Assembly (NCBI GenBank): GCA_001404055.1 | Contig: CXTY01000011.1 | Span: forward strand, 62,001-126,000 | Length of the DNA: 64,000 nucleotides | Source: Roseibium album | Lineage (GTDB): Bacteria > Pseudomonadota > Alphaproteobacteria > Rhizobiales > Stappiaceae | Direction: 5' to 3' | Part shown: positions 27,193 through 35,592 of the stretch, one piece after another | Layout of the letters: every line of letters begins with the position of its first letter | How positions within the stretch are numbered: position 1 is the first letter of the stretch | Made by a program: the position numbers and the translations under genes | Notes under the pieces: generated by a model | The model's input: the letters and a program-made list of their open reading frames with translations, nothing else | The model's database searches: none | Told to the model about the DNA's origin: nothing

Positions 27193-28266
27193 CTAGTCCT
27201 GTTGGACGGGGCTCGTTGCCGCCACTAGGCCCTGTTCCTGAAAATACTTCAATGCGCCAGGATGTAGCGGCACGGCTTTATCGCGCTTTACCAGGTCATC
27301 CACCTTGAGATTGCTCAAGGCCAGATGCAATTGCGTGAGCGCGGCAAAATTCTCATGAACAGCCTTCACCAGTGTATAAACGATCCGGTCCGGCATCTTT
27401 GACGATGTCACCAGAGAAGCGACGACACCAAAAGAGTTTGTGGGTTCAGATAGGCCATACAGGCCCCCAGGGATAGCGATCTTCATGTAGCTGGGCATGG
27501 TCTTAGTCAATCCAGCGAGGGATGCCTGCTCGAACCCCAACAATCGAATTCCACATTGCTCTTGCGTCTCTTCAATCAGACGCGCCGGGTGTCCAATGAG
27601 AACAAAATAGGCGTCAATTTTGTCCGAACAAAGCGCCTCGGCAAGCTCGGAGGGCTTCAGGTCGGACAGTTTCGTCTGATCCTGGTCGCTCCACCCCAGT
27701 CCTTCACTAAGCGCGTTCCAGGAAGCCGCAGATCCTGACCCTTTGCCGCCGACGTCAACCCGATGACCTTTCAGATCGTCAAATGCATGAAAGTCCGAAC
27801 CGGAACGCACAACAACCGTTGCGACTTCTGAGTGCAGCGAAAACACTGCGCGCAACTCCTTGAAAGGACCGTTGGCTTGAAATGCTGAAGTTCCCTGATA
27901 GGCGTGTTTTTGCCAATCAGATTGAACAAAACCAAATTCCAGTTCTCCGGACTTGATCTTGTTCAAATTCGAAATCGATCCCAATGTGCTTTCAGCGGAA
28001 CAGCGCACACCGTGCTCAACTCTGTTCGCATTCACTATCCGGCAAGTTGCGGCACCAGAGGGGTAATAGACACCGGTAACACCACCGGTGCCGATGGTAA
28101 CGAAACTCTGATCCGCAGCATATGAGGTTTCAGCGACGAATAACTGGGCTACAAAGAACGCAGAACAAGCAAGGCCAGCAGCCCTAAAACGCGCTCTTGG
28201 ATTATGCTTTGGACTAAATTGCGTTTCAATTTGTGAGTAATATTTTTTTATCAATCGTAGAGGCAC
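27193..28266 (-). CDS. TAXI-family TRAP transporter solute-binding protein (orphan)
   Basis: Periplasmic binding protein of the TAXI branch of TRAP systems. About 357 aa from GTG 28266, preceded by GGAGCC; the frame also opens at 28323. A signal segment (GLACSAFFVAQLFVAETSYA) precedes the mature start FVTIGTGGVTGVYYPSGAA, the family's N-terminal signature. Others are AESTLGSISNLNKIKSGELEF and DLKGHRVDVGGKGSGS. No DctM/DctQ-type membrane subunit is near, so it is an orphan here. Similar orphans may sense rather than transport. Confidence 0.82.
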   Translation of the reverse strand: MPLRLIKKYYSQIETQFSPKHNPRARFRAAGLACSAFFVAQLFVAETSYAADQSFVTIGTGGVTGVYYPSGAATCRIVNANRVEHGVRCSAESTLGSISNLNKIKSGELEFGFVQSDWQKHAYQGTSAFQANGPFKELRAVFSLHSEVATVVVRSGSDFHAFDDLKGHRVDVGGKGSGSAASWNALSEGLGWSDQDQTKLSDLKPSELAEALCSDKIDAYFVLIGHPARLIEETQEQCGIRLLGFEQASLAGLTKTMPSYMKIAIPGGLYGLSEPTNSFGVVASLVTSSKMPDRIVYTLVKAVHENFAALTQLHLALSNLKVDDLVKRDKAVPLHPGALKYFQEQGLVAATSPVQQD

Positions 28267-28408
28267 GCTGGCTCCTAATACACATGATTGAAGGAGTAAC
28301 ATCGACAAGCGATAACAAAGCAATCACGGAAAAACCAGCCTTTCGACCTCATCAAGCAGAACGACTGAAATCGAACACAGCAAATTTCAATCGGAATTCC
28401 GGGAATAT

Positions 28409-28428
28409 AAAAAGGCGCTGACGCGCCT
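28409..28428 (-). terminator. Terminator downstream of the 28498-28791 gene
   Basis: AGGCGC-TGAC-GCGCCT hairpin; on the minus strand it continues directly into TTTTT-A-T-A. It separates the small gene upstream from the TAXI gene. Confidence 0.65.
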
Positions 28429-28497
28429 CCACCATTCAATCAAAAATAACAATCAATAATATACAGGCCCCTACCCCAGCCCGCCAATCAGGTCGGC

Positions 28498-28791
28498 TTA
28501 GTCGTTCCGCCCTCCACTGATGACTTCAAACAGTTTACCGCGAAGCTCTTCGTCTGCAGCCCCCTCACGAAGCCCTTGCCGCCATTGATCAAGGATCAAA
28601 CGCAGTCCAAGTGTTTCACGATTGTGAGGCAAGTCACCGATGAACGAAGCAAAAAACGCATCAAGGTGTTCCCGGTCGATCAAACCCTGGTCAATCAGGC
28701 CATGAATCAGGGTCATTGTCGCCGCGATATGGCCCTTTACAAAATCAAACTCTACAGAACTTGTAGGCGTATCCATTGTTGTCGTTTGCAT
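28498..28791 (-). CDS. Small protein of unknown function
   Basis: 97 aa from ATG 28791, with AGAGAGG eight bases upstream. Largely helical and acidic: SSVEFDFVKGHIAATMTLIH, LIDREHLDAFFASFIG, LRLILDQWRQGLREG. Not secreted and without membrane segments. I do not recognise the family. It stands alone with its own terminator and is the last core gene before tRNA-Lys. Confidence 0.65.
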   Translation of the reverse strand: MQTTTMDTPTSSVEFDFVKGHIAATMTLIHGLIDQGLIDREHLDAFFASFIGDLPHNRETLGLRLILDQWRQGLREGAADEELRGKLFEVISGGRND

Positions 28792-29166
28792 GTTACCTCT
28801 CTTGTACCCGGCAACGTTACCCCACAACGATATAGTGCGCTACCTGACAGTTTTTGCAGGAGAATGATCGTTATTTTCTTAAAAATGAATCTTTACAACT
28901 AGTACTTAGTACTTTTGTTTAATCTGCATTCATTTCCATTGTAGTTTATCTAATATGCAGCCATTTTTTTATTAACCATTACTACTTTTTCTTCAATATT
29001 CGCCACAAACAGCTCCTGAAAAACACGATGTGTGACAGTTTTTCGTAAGCCTGTTGAAAAAATCAATTTTGCCTCTTGCATTGTCCTCTGGGTCGGCATA
29101 AACACACGCCACTGACGCGGTGGCGCCAACAAAAATACGCGCAAAACTGCTTCCGGAAAATGGTGA
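28792..29166. other. Intergenic, AT-rich, no gene seen
   Basis: About 375 bases between the small 28498-28791 gene and tRNA-Lys. It contains an AGTACTTAGTACTT repeat near 28899 and several A/T runs, likely including promoters for both neighbours. No convincing reading frame in either direction. Confidence 0.5.
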
Positions 29167-29242
29167 GAGCCGATAGCTCAGCTGGTAGAGCAACTGACTT
29201 TTAATCAGTAGGTCCAGGGTTCGAACCCCTGTCGGCTCACCA
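29167..29242 (+). tRNA. tRNA-Lys (anticodon UUU)
   Basis: 76-nt cloverleaf: acceptor GAGCCGA pairs with TCGGCTC, D-arm AGCTCAGCTGGTAGAGC, anticodon loop CTTTTAA with anticodon TTT, T-loop GGTTCGAACCC, discriminator A and encoded CCA at 29240-29242. Its 3' end is the likely integration site of the prophage. Confidence 0.97.
29200..29242 (+). other. Putative attL core in the tRNA-Lys 3' half
   Basis: Tyrosine integrases of this type commonly recombine within the 3' half of a tRNA and restore it. The integrase begins about 110 bases past this tRNA and reads away from it. No second copy of the tRNA 3' end is visible in the window, so attR should lie past base 64000. Limits of the core cannot be fixed without attR. 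Confidence 0.4.
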
Positions 29243-29278
29243 ATTTCCCCCAAAAAATCAACAACTTACATAGATACT

Positions 29279-29316
29279 GGAACCCAGAGATTGACAGTCT
29301 CTGCGATTTGGGTTCC
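29279..29316. repeat. Compound inverted repeat between tRNA-Lys and integrase
   Basis: Outer arms GGAACCCA/TGGGTTCC enclose an inner pair CAGAGA/TCTCTG. A further GGGTTCCG follows at about 29321. No T-run follows, so it is not a terminator. It may be integrase arm or excisionase binding sites, or a structure in the integrase leader. Confidence 0.5.
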
Positions 29317-29355
29317 GATCCGGGTTCCGGAGGGCTTGCCTTGGACACCCTGAAA

Positions 29356-30594
29356 ATGACCGATCGCTGGCTTCAGACGCTCAAGCCGGCAGCCACGCGA
29401 CAGGAATTTGCCGACGCACTGATCCCCGGGCTCCGGCTCCGGATTGGCGCACGAACGCTATCCTGGTCGGCGCTGGTGCGCGGGCCGAAGGGACGAAAGC
29501 GGATTGGGCTCGGAAAATATCCGGCAATCGGGCTGAAAGAGGCCCGTATTCTTGCCAATGAAGCAGCCGAAAATATGCGAACGGAAAGCCCAACCAACAG
29601 CGACGCCGAGAGCCACGCGGTTGGCTCTGTGCGTGATCTGTTTTCCTTCGTCATTCAGCAGATGAAGTCCGAGGGCATTGCCTCTGTCGGCGAGTATGAA
29701 GGCTACCTCGTCAAGCGGAGCAATAGTGCACTCAATGTCATTGGTATCGATGAGGATGGCAGTGATCGAGCGGCCAATGAAATCACACCGGATGACGTCA
29801 CCACCTGGCTTCGGATCTTTCATGACGCGGGATCCCAGACAGGGCACCCGCGCGCCTATCTGTCCGCCGCCTTCAGCCGCGGTCTATCCGCTGATTACGA
29901 CCCCACCAATCCCAATCCGGATGTTCGGTTCAACCTGACTGCCAATCCGGTCACCCATGTCGGTGGCAAGATGAAGGGCCAACCACGCCATCGCACACTC
30001 ACCCTGGAGGAGCTGTCCGGCTTCTGGCATGGTTTCAGCGGCCGGGGTGTGAGTCCGTCCATGAAACTTGTCTTCCGACTCCTTATAAGTATGGGAGGTG
30101 TGCGCATTACAGAGATCCTCTACAGCCGCAAGGACTGGTTTCAACAACGCGCCGATGAAACCTGGCTCTGTCTGCCCAGAACCAAAAATGACCGCGCGCA
30201 CGATCTCCCACTGACTGAATTTGGATTAGCTGCTTATCAGGCTGCCTTGCAAATTTCCGATCCCGCCAGCCCCTACCTCTTTCCCAAACACCACAATCCG
30301 GATGAACCGCAAACCCTGAACAGCATCAGCCAGTCAACCCGAAAATGGTGTGATCGAAACAAGGTCGAGCGCTTTCAGCCGCGGGATCTGCGCCGAACCA
30401 TCAAGACATTGCTGATTGAACGCAATCCCCAGCTCAACAGGGACTGGATCGATGTCTGGCACAATCACGGCCAGGCCGCGGACGTTGCCCGCAAACACTA
30501 TGACCGGGCTGAATACGTCTCGGTGAAGCAGGCTGTTGCGGAAGCGATTGACGCGTTGGTGCAAGATGTGGAAACGCAGCACTCCCAAAAGTAA
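29356..30594 (+). CDS. int: Tyrosine recombinase, prophage integrase
   Basis: Site-specific integrase. 412 aa from ATG 29356 (MTDRWLQTLKPAAT); an open frame extends to a TTG at 29308. The N-terminal arm-binding DUF4102-like domain has ALIPGLRLRIGART and IGLGKYPAIGLKEARILA. The catalytic domain shows Arg in GGVRITEIL, Lys in LPRTKNDRAHDLPLT, RDLRRTIKTLL, a His in DVWHNHGQ and the nucleophile Tyr in ARKHYDRAEYV. The box II residue before RR is atypical (Asp-Leu-Arg-Arg rather than His-x-x-Arg), as in some P4-like integrases. Located directly next to its likely tRNA-Lys target. Confidence 0.93.
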   Translation: MTDRWLQTLKPAATRQEFADALIPGLRLRIGARTLSWSALVRGPKGRKRIGLGKYPAIGLKEARILANEAAENMRTESPTNSDAESHAVGSVRDLFSFVIQQMKSEGIASVGEYEGYLVKRSNSALNVIGIDEDGSDRAANEITPDDVTTWLRIFHDAGSQTGHPRAYLSAAFSRGLSADYDPTNPNPDVRFNLTANPVTHVGGKMKGQPRHRTLTLEELSGFWHGFSGRGVSPSMKLVFRLLISMGGVRITEILYSRKDWFQQRADETWLCLPRTKNDRAHDLPLTEFGLAAYQAALQISDPASPYLFPKHHNPDEPQTLNSISQSTRKWCDRNKVERFQPRDLRRTIKTLLIERNPQLNRDWIDVWHNHGQAADVARKHYDRAEYVSVKQAVAEAIDALVQDVETQHSQK

Positions 30595-30813
30595 CAAGCA
30601 AGTGGAAGCAGTTCATATCAATCCAGAAAAACTGCATCTTCGGGGGGTGATTTGATTGCCAAAACACCAGTGTAAATAATACGCCATGAAGAAAATACCG
30701 AGGCAAAGACAACTTTAACGACTCAACAGTTGATCCAATACAATTATTAGTGTTAGCGTATTTTATACAGTTAAACTTTTAACGCGAAATTCTATTTGTT
30801 TGGAGATTGTCTC

Positions 30814-32052
30814 GTGAGTGTCCTCCTTACCGGTTTACTTGGGGTAGCCGTCACCGTCGCACCAAGCCTCTTCAGAATTCTTGCCGCGGACAGGGACGGA
30901 GGAGACATCCGGGAAGAAGCGGAAGAAATCGTTGAACGTCTTCTCGATACCAAGGATGAACAAGCAGCGCAAAAAAAGGTGGCCAATGACAACGTCCTGG
31001 CGGCAACCCTCAAAAAGGCACTGGAAGATCTGAAAGATCGGGCGCTTGAAGAACAGGCGCGCGCCGCAAAAGAACAGGAACGCATAGAAGAAGCGTTTTT
31101 GGAGCTGGAAAGTGCCGAACGGGAACAGCAGCGCAAACAGCTACTCGAGCAATTAAATACTGAATTTAAGAGCGTCGAAGCCGCCCGTGATCATGCGTTG
31201 GAGATGTCGAAATCTGACAAGTGGTGGGTCGCCGGAATTAACCCATTGCTGTCGATCGTCATAACACTTGGCTTTATCAGCACTCTCGCATTTATCTTCT
31301 ACTCAAGCGGCCCGATACAAAACATCGAGATTTTCTATACCGCCATTGGTGCACTTGCCACTGCATTTGCAACTGTCATCGGATTTCATTTTGGGTCCTC
31401 GACTGGTTCCAGGGACAAGGATGAAATGATCCTTTCGGCTCCTCAACAACCAGCAGATGGCACAAATCTTCAATATGCTGACGGCGCTCCAGGATTGGGC
31501 AGTGGGCAACTTTCCTCTGAAGGCTCCGTTTCCGGACAAACACACCCGAGCCCTAGGCCAAAGCCACCGACATCATTGCCAGATCCTGGCGGTACTTTTG
31601 GGCTGTTTCGACAAAAAGCCCCCGGAATTATTCAAGACCTTATGAATGAATTCGGCCTGACGCTCAATCAGTCAGCCGGCATACTCGGCAATATCGGTCA
31701 TGAGTGCGCCGGGTTCCGCAAATTACAGGAAGTAAAACCGATTGTTCCCGGGAGTCGAGGCGGATGGGGCTGGGTCATGTGGACCGGTCCCCGCCGACGC
31801 GCATTCGAGGCGTGGTGTAAGGACAACAAGTTCAAGGATTTGTCTGATGACGAAGCAAATTACGGCTTCTTGATACACGAGCTCCAGACGACAGAAAAGA
31901 GAGCGCTCGCTCACTTGCGCAAGACCCAGTCTCTAAGAGATGCAACAAAAAGTTTCATGAACAAATTTGAGCGTCCGGGAATTCAACATTTTGATAGCCG
32001 GTTAAACTGGGCGCAAGAAGCGCTCAAGGCTAGCCGCAGCAATTCGTTTTGA
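30814..32052 (+). CDS. Holin-like membrane module fused to a phage-tail-type lysozyme
   Basis: 412 aa from GTG 30814, with GGAG nine bases upstream. Order: hydrophobic N-terminal segment 2-20, long charged coiled coil about 31-130, membrane helices 139-163 and 172-192, then GFHFGSSTGS at 190-199. A Pro/Ser-rich linker 205-260 leads to a lysozyme-like domain 265-405 with GILGNIGHECAGF (E297 the candidate acid), GGWGWVMWTG and EANYGFLIHEL. The membrane part resembles the three-TM holin family described from gene transfer agents. Both the fusion and function are inferred from sequence. The next gene repeats the same anchor with a different enzyme. The prophage has a separate canonical lysis cassette. 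Confidence 0.75.
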   Translation: MSVLLTGLLGVAVTVAPSLFRILAADRDGGDIREEAEEIVERLLDTKDEQAAQKKVANDNVLAATLKKALEDLKDRALEEQARAAKEQERIEEAFLELESAEREQQRKQLLEQLNTEFKSVEAARDHALEMSKSDKWWVAGINPLLSIVITLGFISTLAFIFYSSGPIQNIEIFYTAIGALATAFATVIGFHFGSSTGSRDKDEMILSAPQQPADGTNLQYADGAPGLGSGQLSSEGSVSGQTHPSPRPKPPTSLPDPGGTFGLFRQKAPGIIQDLMNEFGLTLNQSAGILGNIGHECAGFRKLQEVKPIVPGSRGGWGWVMWTGPRRRAFEAWCKDNKFKDLSDDEANYGFLIHELQTTEKRALAHLRKTQSLRDATKSFMNKFERPGIQHFDSRLNWAQEALKASRSNSF

Positions 32053-32068
32053 GACGGGGAGATACTTC

Positions 32069-33448
32069 ATGGACAAAAAATTAGAGGCCCTGCTCGACCT
32101 CGCTACTTCCGTTATTCCGGCTGTCGGCTCGCTCGTAAAAGACGACAAAACCGGTGAATTGGCGAGCGAAATCCTGACGTTGATGAAAAAAATCGCCAAG
32201 TTGGACGATGCAGATCAGGTAAAGGAAAAAATAGAAAATGACCCTGCGGCCAAGGTCGAACTCAGGAAGCAGCTCGTAGAAATCGCAAATCAAAAAGCTG
32301 AAAAGGAAAATCGCGCCCGTGAGGAATATCTGCGCGTTGAACTCAAAAACAAGCAAAAAAACCTCGAGGCACAGGAAAACCAGCACAAGAACGATCTTGA
32401 GTTGCTTCAGAAAGACCTGGAAAGCACAAATGCTGCGCGCGCATTTGCAGAGAAGGCTGCGACCTCTGATTCTCCTTGGGTTTCATGGCTTAATCCGGCT
32501 CTCTCAATCATCATCACCGGCGCGTTTATTGCTTTCATTTTCATCATAGCCAGAGAGCCACTCGACAAAGAGAATATCCCCCCTGCTCCCAGTGTAACGG
32601 ATTCACGTTCTACACCCATTGCATTGGCGGCGGATCCTGCACCCACTACGCCGGCAACAGATCCAACAACCGCTACCACTCCCGCAGTTTCATCAACCAC
32701 CATAACCGCTGCTGATCCAACAACAACTACGCCGATTGTAGATCCTGCAACAATCCCGACAAATGCCGAAAGTTCCAATAGCAAGGAAGTCTTTTTGGTC
32801 GCATTTGGTGCACTCGCTGCGGCGTTTGCAACTGTTGTCGGATTTCATTTTGGCTCTTCATCAGGTTCCAAAAGAAAATCCAAATTGCAGCGCTATTACG
32901 GTACGCGTGGTCTGGCTTCACCCTCAAACCCACACGGAGGGTCCGCTGCCCAGGACAGGAGTTTTCCTCTTCCAGGGGGATCTTCAAAAACTGGTAGCCA
33001 GGCAAGCCACCCCTTTGAAGCGTTTTGGCTGAAAAATCTCTCACATATCGATCACTTCAACTGGGAAGAGGTGTTGTTCAAGGGAAATAGTAACCAGCGA
33101 TACAAATCTAACACCGACCCGGACCCGAGCCTCTACAACAATGTCGTGCCGCTGATGGAAATTCTTGACAAAATTCGTAAGGAAGTCGGGGCACCTGTCA
33201 AGTTGACAAGCATCTATCGTAATCCGGCATACAACCGTGACGTTGGCGGCGCAGAAGACAGCCGGCATATGTACTTTGATGCTGCCGACTTCAAGGTCAT
33301 CGGCCCCAATGTAGGGAACTCAGGCAGCTGGTACAAAATTGCAAAAAGGCTGAGAGACAGCGGTGAATTCAAAGGAGGAATCGGGATCTACAATTCCTTT
33401 GTTCATATCGACACCCGCGGCCGCAATGCTTTTTGGGATGAGCGATAG
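32069..33448 (+). CDS. Holin-like membrane module fused to an M15-type peptidase
   Basis: 459 aa; GGGGAG precedes ATG 32069. Order: amphipathic segment 5-24, charged coiled coil 45-130, helix 141-161, a Thr/Pro/Ala-rich loop 168-235, helix 241-262 running into GFHFGSSSGSK, linker 270-315, then an M15 D,D-carboxypeptidase-like domain 318-459. Zinc-site residues fit: H400 and D407 (SRHMYFDAADF) and H446 with D448 (VHID); LTSIYRNPAYN is the family's substrate-side block. The anchor is clearly paralogous to the preceding gene, while the enzyme is unrelated. Both genes are 16 bases apart, so likely one transcript. Role unknown. Confidence 0.75.
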   Translation: MDKKLEALLDLATSVIPAVGSLVKDDKTGELASEILTLMKKIAKLDDADQVKEKIENDPAAKVELRKQLVEIANQKAEKENRAREEYLRVELKNKQKNLEAQENQHKNDLELLQKDLESTNAARAFAEKAATSDSPWVSWLNPALSIIITGAFIAFIFIIAREPLDKENIPPAPSVTDSRSTPIALAADPAPTTPATDPTTATTPAVSSTTITAADPTTTTPIVDPATIPTNAESSNSKEVFLVAFGALAAAFATVVGFHFGSSSGSKRKSKLQRYYGTRGLASPSNPHGGSAAQDRSFPLPGGSSKTGSQASHPFEAFWLKNLSHIDHFNWEEVLFKGNSNQRYKSNTDPDPSLYNNVVPLMEILDKIRKEVGAPVKLTSIYRNPAYNRDVGGAEDSRHMYFDAADFKVIGPNVGNSGSWYKIAKRLRDSGEFKGGIGIYNSFVHIDTRGRNAFWDER

Positions 33449-33641
33449 CGAAAATACTGTACCGACTGGATACGCTGGCGCCGTCCATTTCATGCGCGAG
33501 GCGAAGATCGGTTCAAAGGAATAAAACTCGCCTCTTATGCTACAGATGCGATTGACGAATTTGCTGAAGTCCCGTCCGGCGACAAAAGGAACTTTCGCAG
33601 CAAGCCAGCCTCGACGGAATATCTGGAATGAGAGGCATTGG

Positions 33642-33935
33642 ATGCAAATCCTAGACGACGCCAAACGTCACATCGAGAAATCTATTTTTTTTGGGGGACT
33701 TGTACCCGTCGGCACGAAGCTTTTGGAAGTTTTCGGCGAACGAGGCACTCTAGGGGCAATCCTGATCAGTACCTTTTGCATTTTAACCGGGGTTGTTCTG
33801 CTCACACTCCATCTCGGTTCATTTGTCGTAAGAAGCGTCAGGAGTGAGAAAAAAGTATGGTGGTTCGCTGGCCCGACGATCGCGTTCTTTGAATTTTTTA
33901 TTCTTGTGATGGCATTTGAATTTCTTTCGTCGTAG
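33642..33935 (+). CDS. Small two-TM membrane protein
   Basis: 97 aa from ATG 33642, with GAGAGG six bases upstream. A short charged N-terminus (DDAKRHIEKSIFFGG), then helices at about 37-63 and 73-95 separated by a basic turn (RSVRSEKKVWW). No recognised family. It follows the two holin-lysin fusions by about 190 bases in the same direction and may belong to the same set. The size would fit a small holin or accessory membrane protein. Confidence 0.6.
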   Translation: MQILDDAKRHIEKSIFFGGLVPVGTKLLEVFGERGTLGAILISTFCILTGVVLLTLHLGSFVVRSVRSEKKVWWFAGPTIAFFEFFILVMAFEFLSS

Positions 33936-34033
33936 GCGTGCCTATGCTTGACCGCAACCGCCACGTTATCGACAGTTAAATGTCGACAATGATGAAACCC
34001 GCGAAAATCAAGTTCCTTGCCAACCTGGTCATT

Positions 34034-34708
34034 CTATTCCGCTGCCTCCACACACTGCGAACCTTCAACCCGTGACGAATTCACCGCCCGACTGACGCGA
34101 TGATAAGTTAGCTCAGAACCAAGGTTCTCGGTGAGCAACGCACGCGCGTCTTCGACCGGTCGCTCTGGATCGATCCAGCTGTCATAGACATCCGGTTTTA
34201 GGATAATCGGCATCCGGTGGTGCAGCTCCTTGATGTTCGGATCCGCCGCTGCCGTCAGGATTGTACAGCTGGTGACATCAAGCGCGGTGTTATAGGCCCA
34301 GAGCCCTGCAAACGAGAACGGTGTTGCCTCCGGCAGTTCGATCAGCCAAGGGTCCTTTTTGCCGTCCTCGACATTCTTGGTCCATTCATAGTATCCATCG
34401 GCCGGGATGAGGCAGCGCTTTGTCTTGTAGGCATCACGGAACGCAGGCTTCTTATGCGCGTCCTCACTTCGGGCGTTGAACATCGGCCACTTGGACGTCA
34501 GTTCCTTGGCCCAATGCGGTACCAGCCACCAACGCCCTTCGGAAACGATCTGGCTGCCGTCCTTGTCAACGTGGATAAACGGCACATCCTGCGTCGGCGC
34601 GATGTTGTAGCGCGGCGCAGTGTTGCGTGCCTTATCCTCTGGCCGGATGAGATTATACATCTGCCAGAGGTCTGACCAGGACACTTTGAGTTTGAATCGA
34701 CCGCACAT
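34034..34708 (-). CDS. SRAP (HMCES/YedK) family protein
   Basis: 224 aa. The SOS-response-associated peptidase family makes a thiazolidine crosslink to abasic sites in single-stranded DNA through Cys2. Seen here: C2 (MCGRFKL), N35 (PRYNIAPTQ), E108 (ADGYYEWT) and the H163/H164 pair (HHRMPIIL), all expected active-site residues. Normal length. It is the only minus-strand gene in the middle of the cargo zone. SRAP genes occur often on phages and plasmids, where they may protect replicating DNA. Confidence 0.9.
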   Translation of the reverse strand: MCGRFKLKVSWSDLWQMYNLIRPEDKARNTAPRYNIAPTQDVPFIHVDKDGSQIVSEGRWWLVPHWAKELTSKWPMFNARSEDAHKKPAFRDAYKTKRCLIPADGYYEWTKNVEDGKKDPWLIELPEATPFSFAGLWAYNTALDVTSCTILTAAADPNIKELHHRMPIILKPDVYDSWIDPERPVEDARALLTENLGSELTYHRVSRAVNSSRVEGSQCVEAAE

Positions 34709-34949
34709 GCGTAAACGCTAGGTGCTGATACGAAGCTAGTCAACGGCATGCAATTCGATGTTGGTCCGAACAGAAAAGTGGCCGACAGCTGGATAGGCAT
34801 TCGATGCATATTTCCTTAGACGTTCAGGCTCTGCAGGGTATCCTAATTCGCGCAAAAGATGTTAAACTGCAAGATTTGCAATTTTGAATACATGTTGCAT
34901 AAATACAGTTGTAAAATAACTTTACACAGCCTGGGAGGGCTTAGTTGAA

Positions 34950-35360
34950 ATGAAACTTTCTAACTTATTGATTGCAATTGTCGCAGTTTTGGCACTCGCA
35001 ATTTCCGTCTACACTTTCACCTTGATTTCTAAACCGACAACTCAGACTTACACAGCCTATGAAACTCAGGTTCTTTCTCCAAGTAATCCGAATGATCTGA
35101 TTTCTGTGTTGCACAGCCAAGCTGGCACCCAGACAGTCGTAAATTTGGAGATGTGCGTACCAAGCAACTCTCAAGTTGTACTAGATATATATCTTGAAAA
35201 CAAAAGAATAAGTTCAATTGGTCAAACAATAGGATCTGGACCTGGTGCATTTGTCCTTGGGTGCACAAGCATAAATGTTGCTGGTGGGGCGCATATCGGA
35301 GCGAAAATTTTGCAAGGCAATCAAGCAATACTTCTTAAAAAAATTCGCCAGATTCACTAA
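34950..35360 (+). CDS. Secreted or membrane-anchored protein of unknown function
   Basis: 136 aa. The N-terminal hydrophobic stretch (LLIAIVAVLALAISVYTFTL) may be an uncleaved anchor because no clear cleavage site follows. The rest is a small soluble beta-rich domain with two cysteines (LEMCVPSNSQ, FVLGCTSINV) and a terminal KKIRQIH. I do not recognise the family. Base composition is more AT-rich than the late operon, consistent with cargo. Confidence 0.6.
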   Translation: MKLSNLLIAIVAVLALAISVYTFTLISKPTTQTYTAYETQVLSPSNPNDLISVLHSQAGTQTVVNLEMCVPSNSQVVLDIYLENKRISSIGQTIGSGPGAFVLGCTSINVAGGAHIGAKILQGNQAILLKKIRQIH

Positions 35361-35592
35361 ATGAATCCTAGTATCACTTTTGCTCTCGACACTTTTTGTC
35401 GAGAGCATCTTCTTTCATTCGAATCCATGATTTTTTTGTGACCACTTAGCCTTCCCCATCCAGACCGATTTCAGATCCGACAGGTTCATTAGCGGTTCTC
35501 TGCCCCCTCACGGTTCCCATCATGTTGATCAATTGCATTGCAAAAACCGATTTCTATGTCTTATTGGATTGAACCAACCTAGGATTTTAAAT

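Noticed and set aside
29279..29316. Inverted repeat after tRNA-Lys as its terminator
   Set aside because: No T-run follows either arm, and the stem is broken by unpaired bases.
33449..33632. Open frame continuing past the M15-fusion stop (TAG at 33446), considered as readthrough or pseudogene
   Set aside because: No homology to the enzyme domain, no suppressor context and the M15 domain is already complete at the stop.
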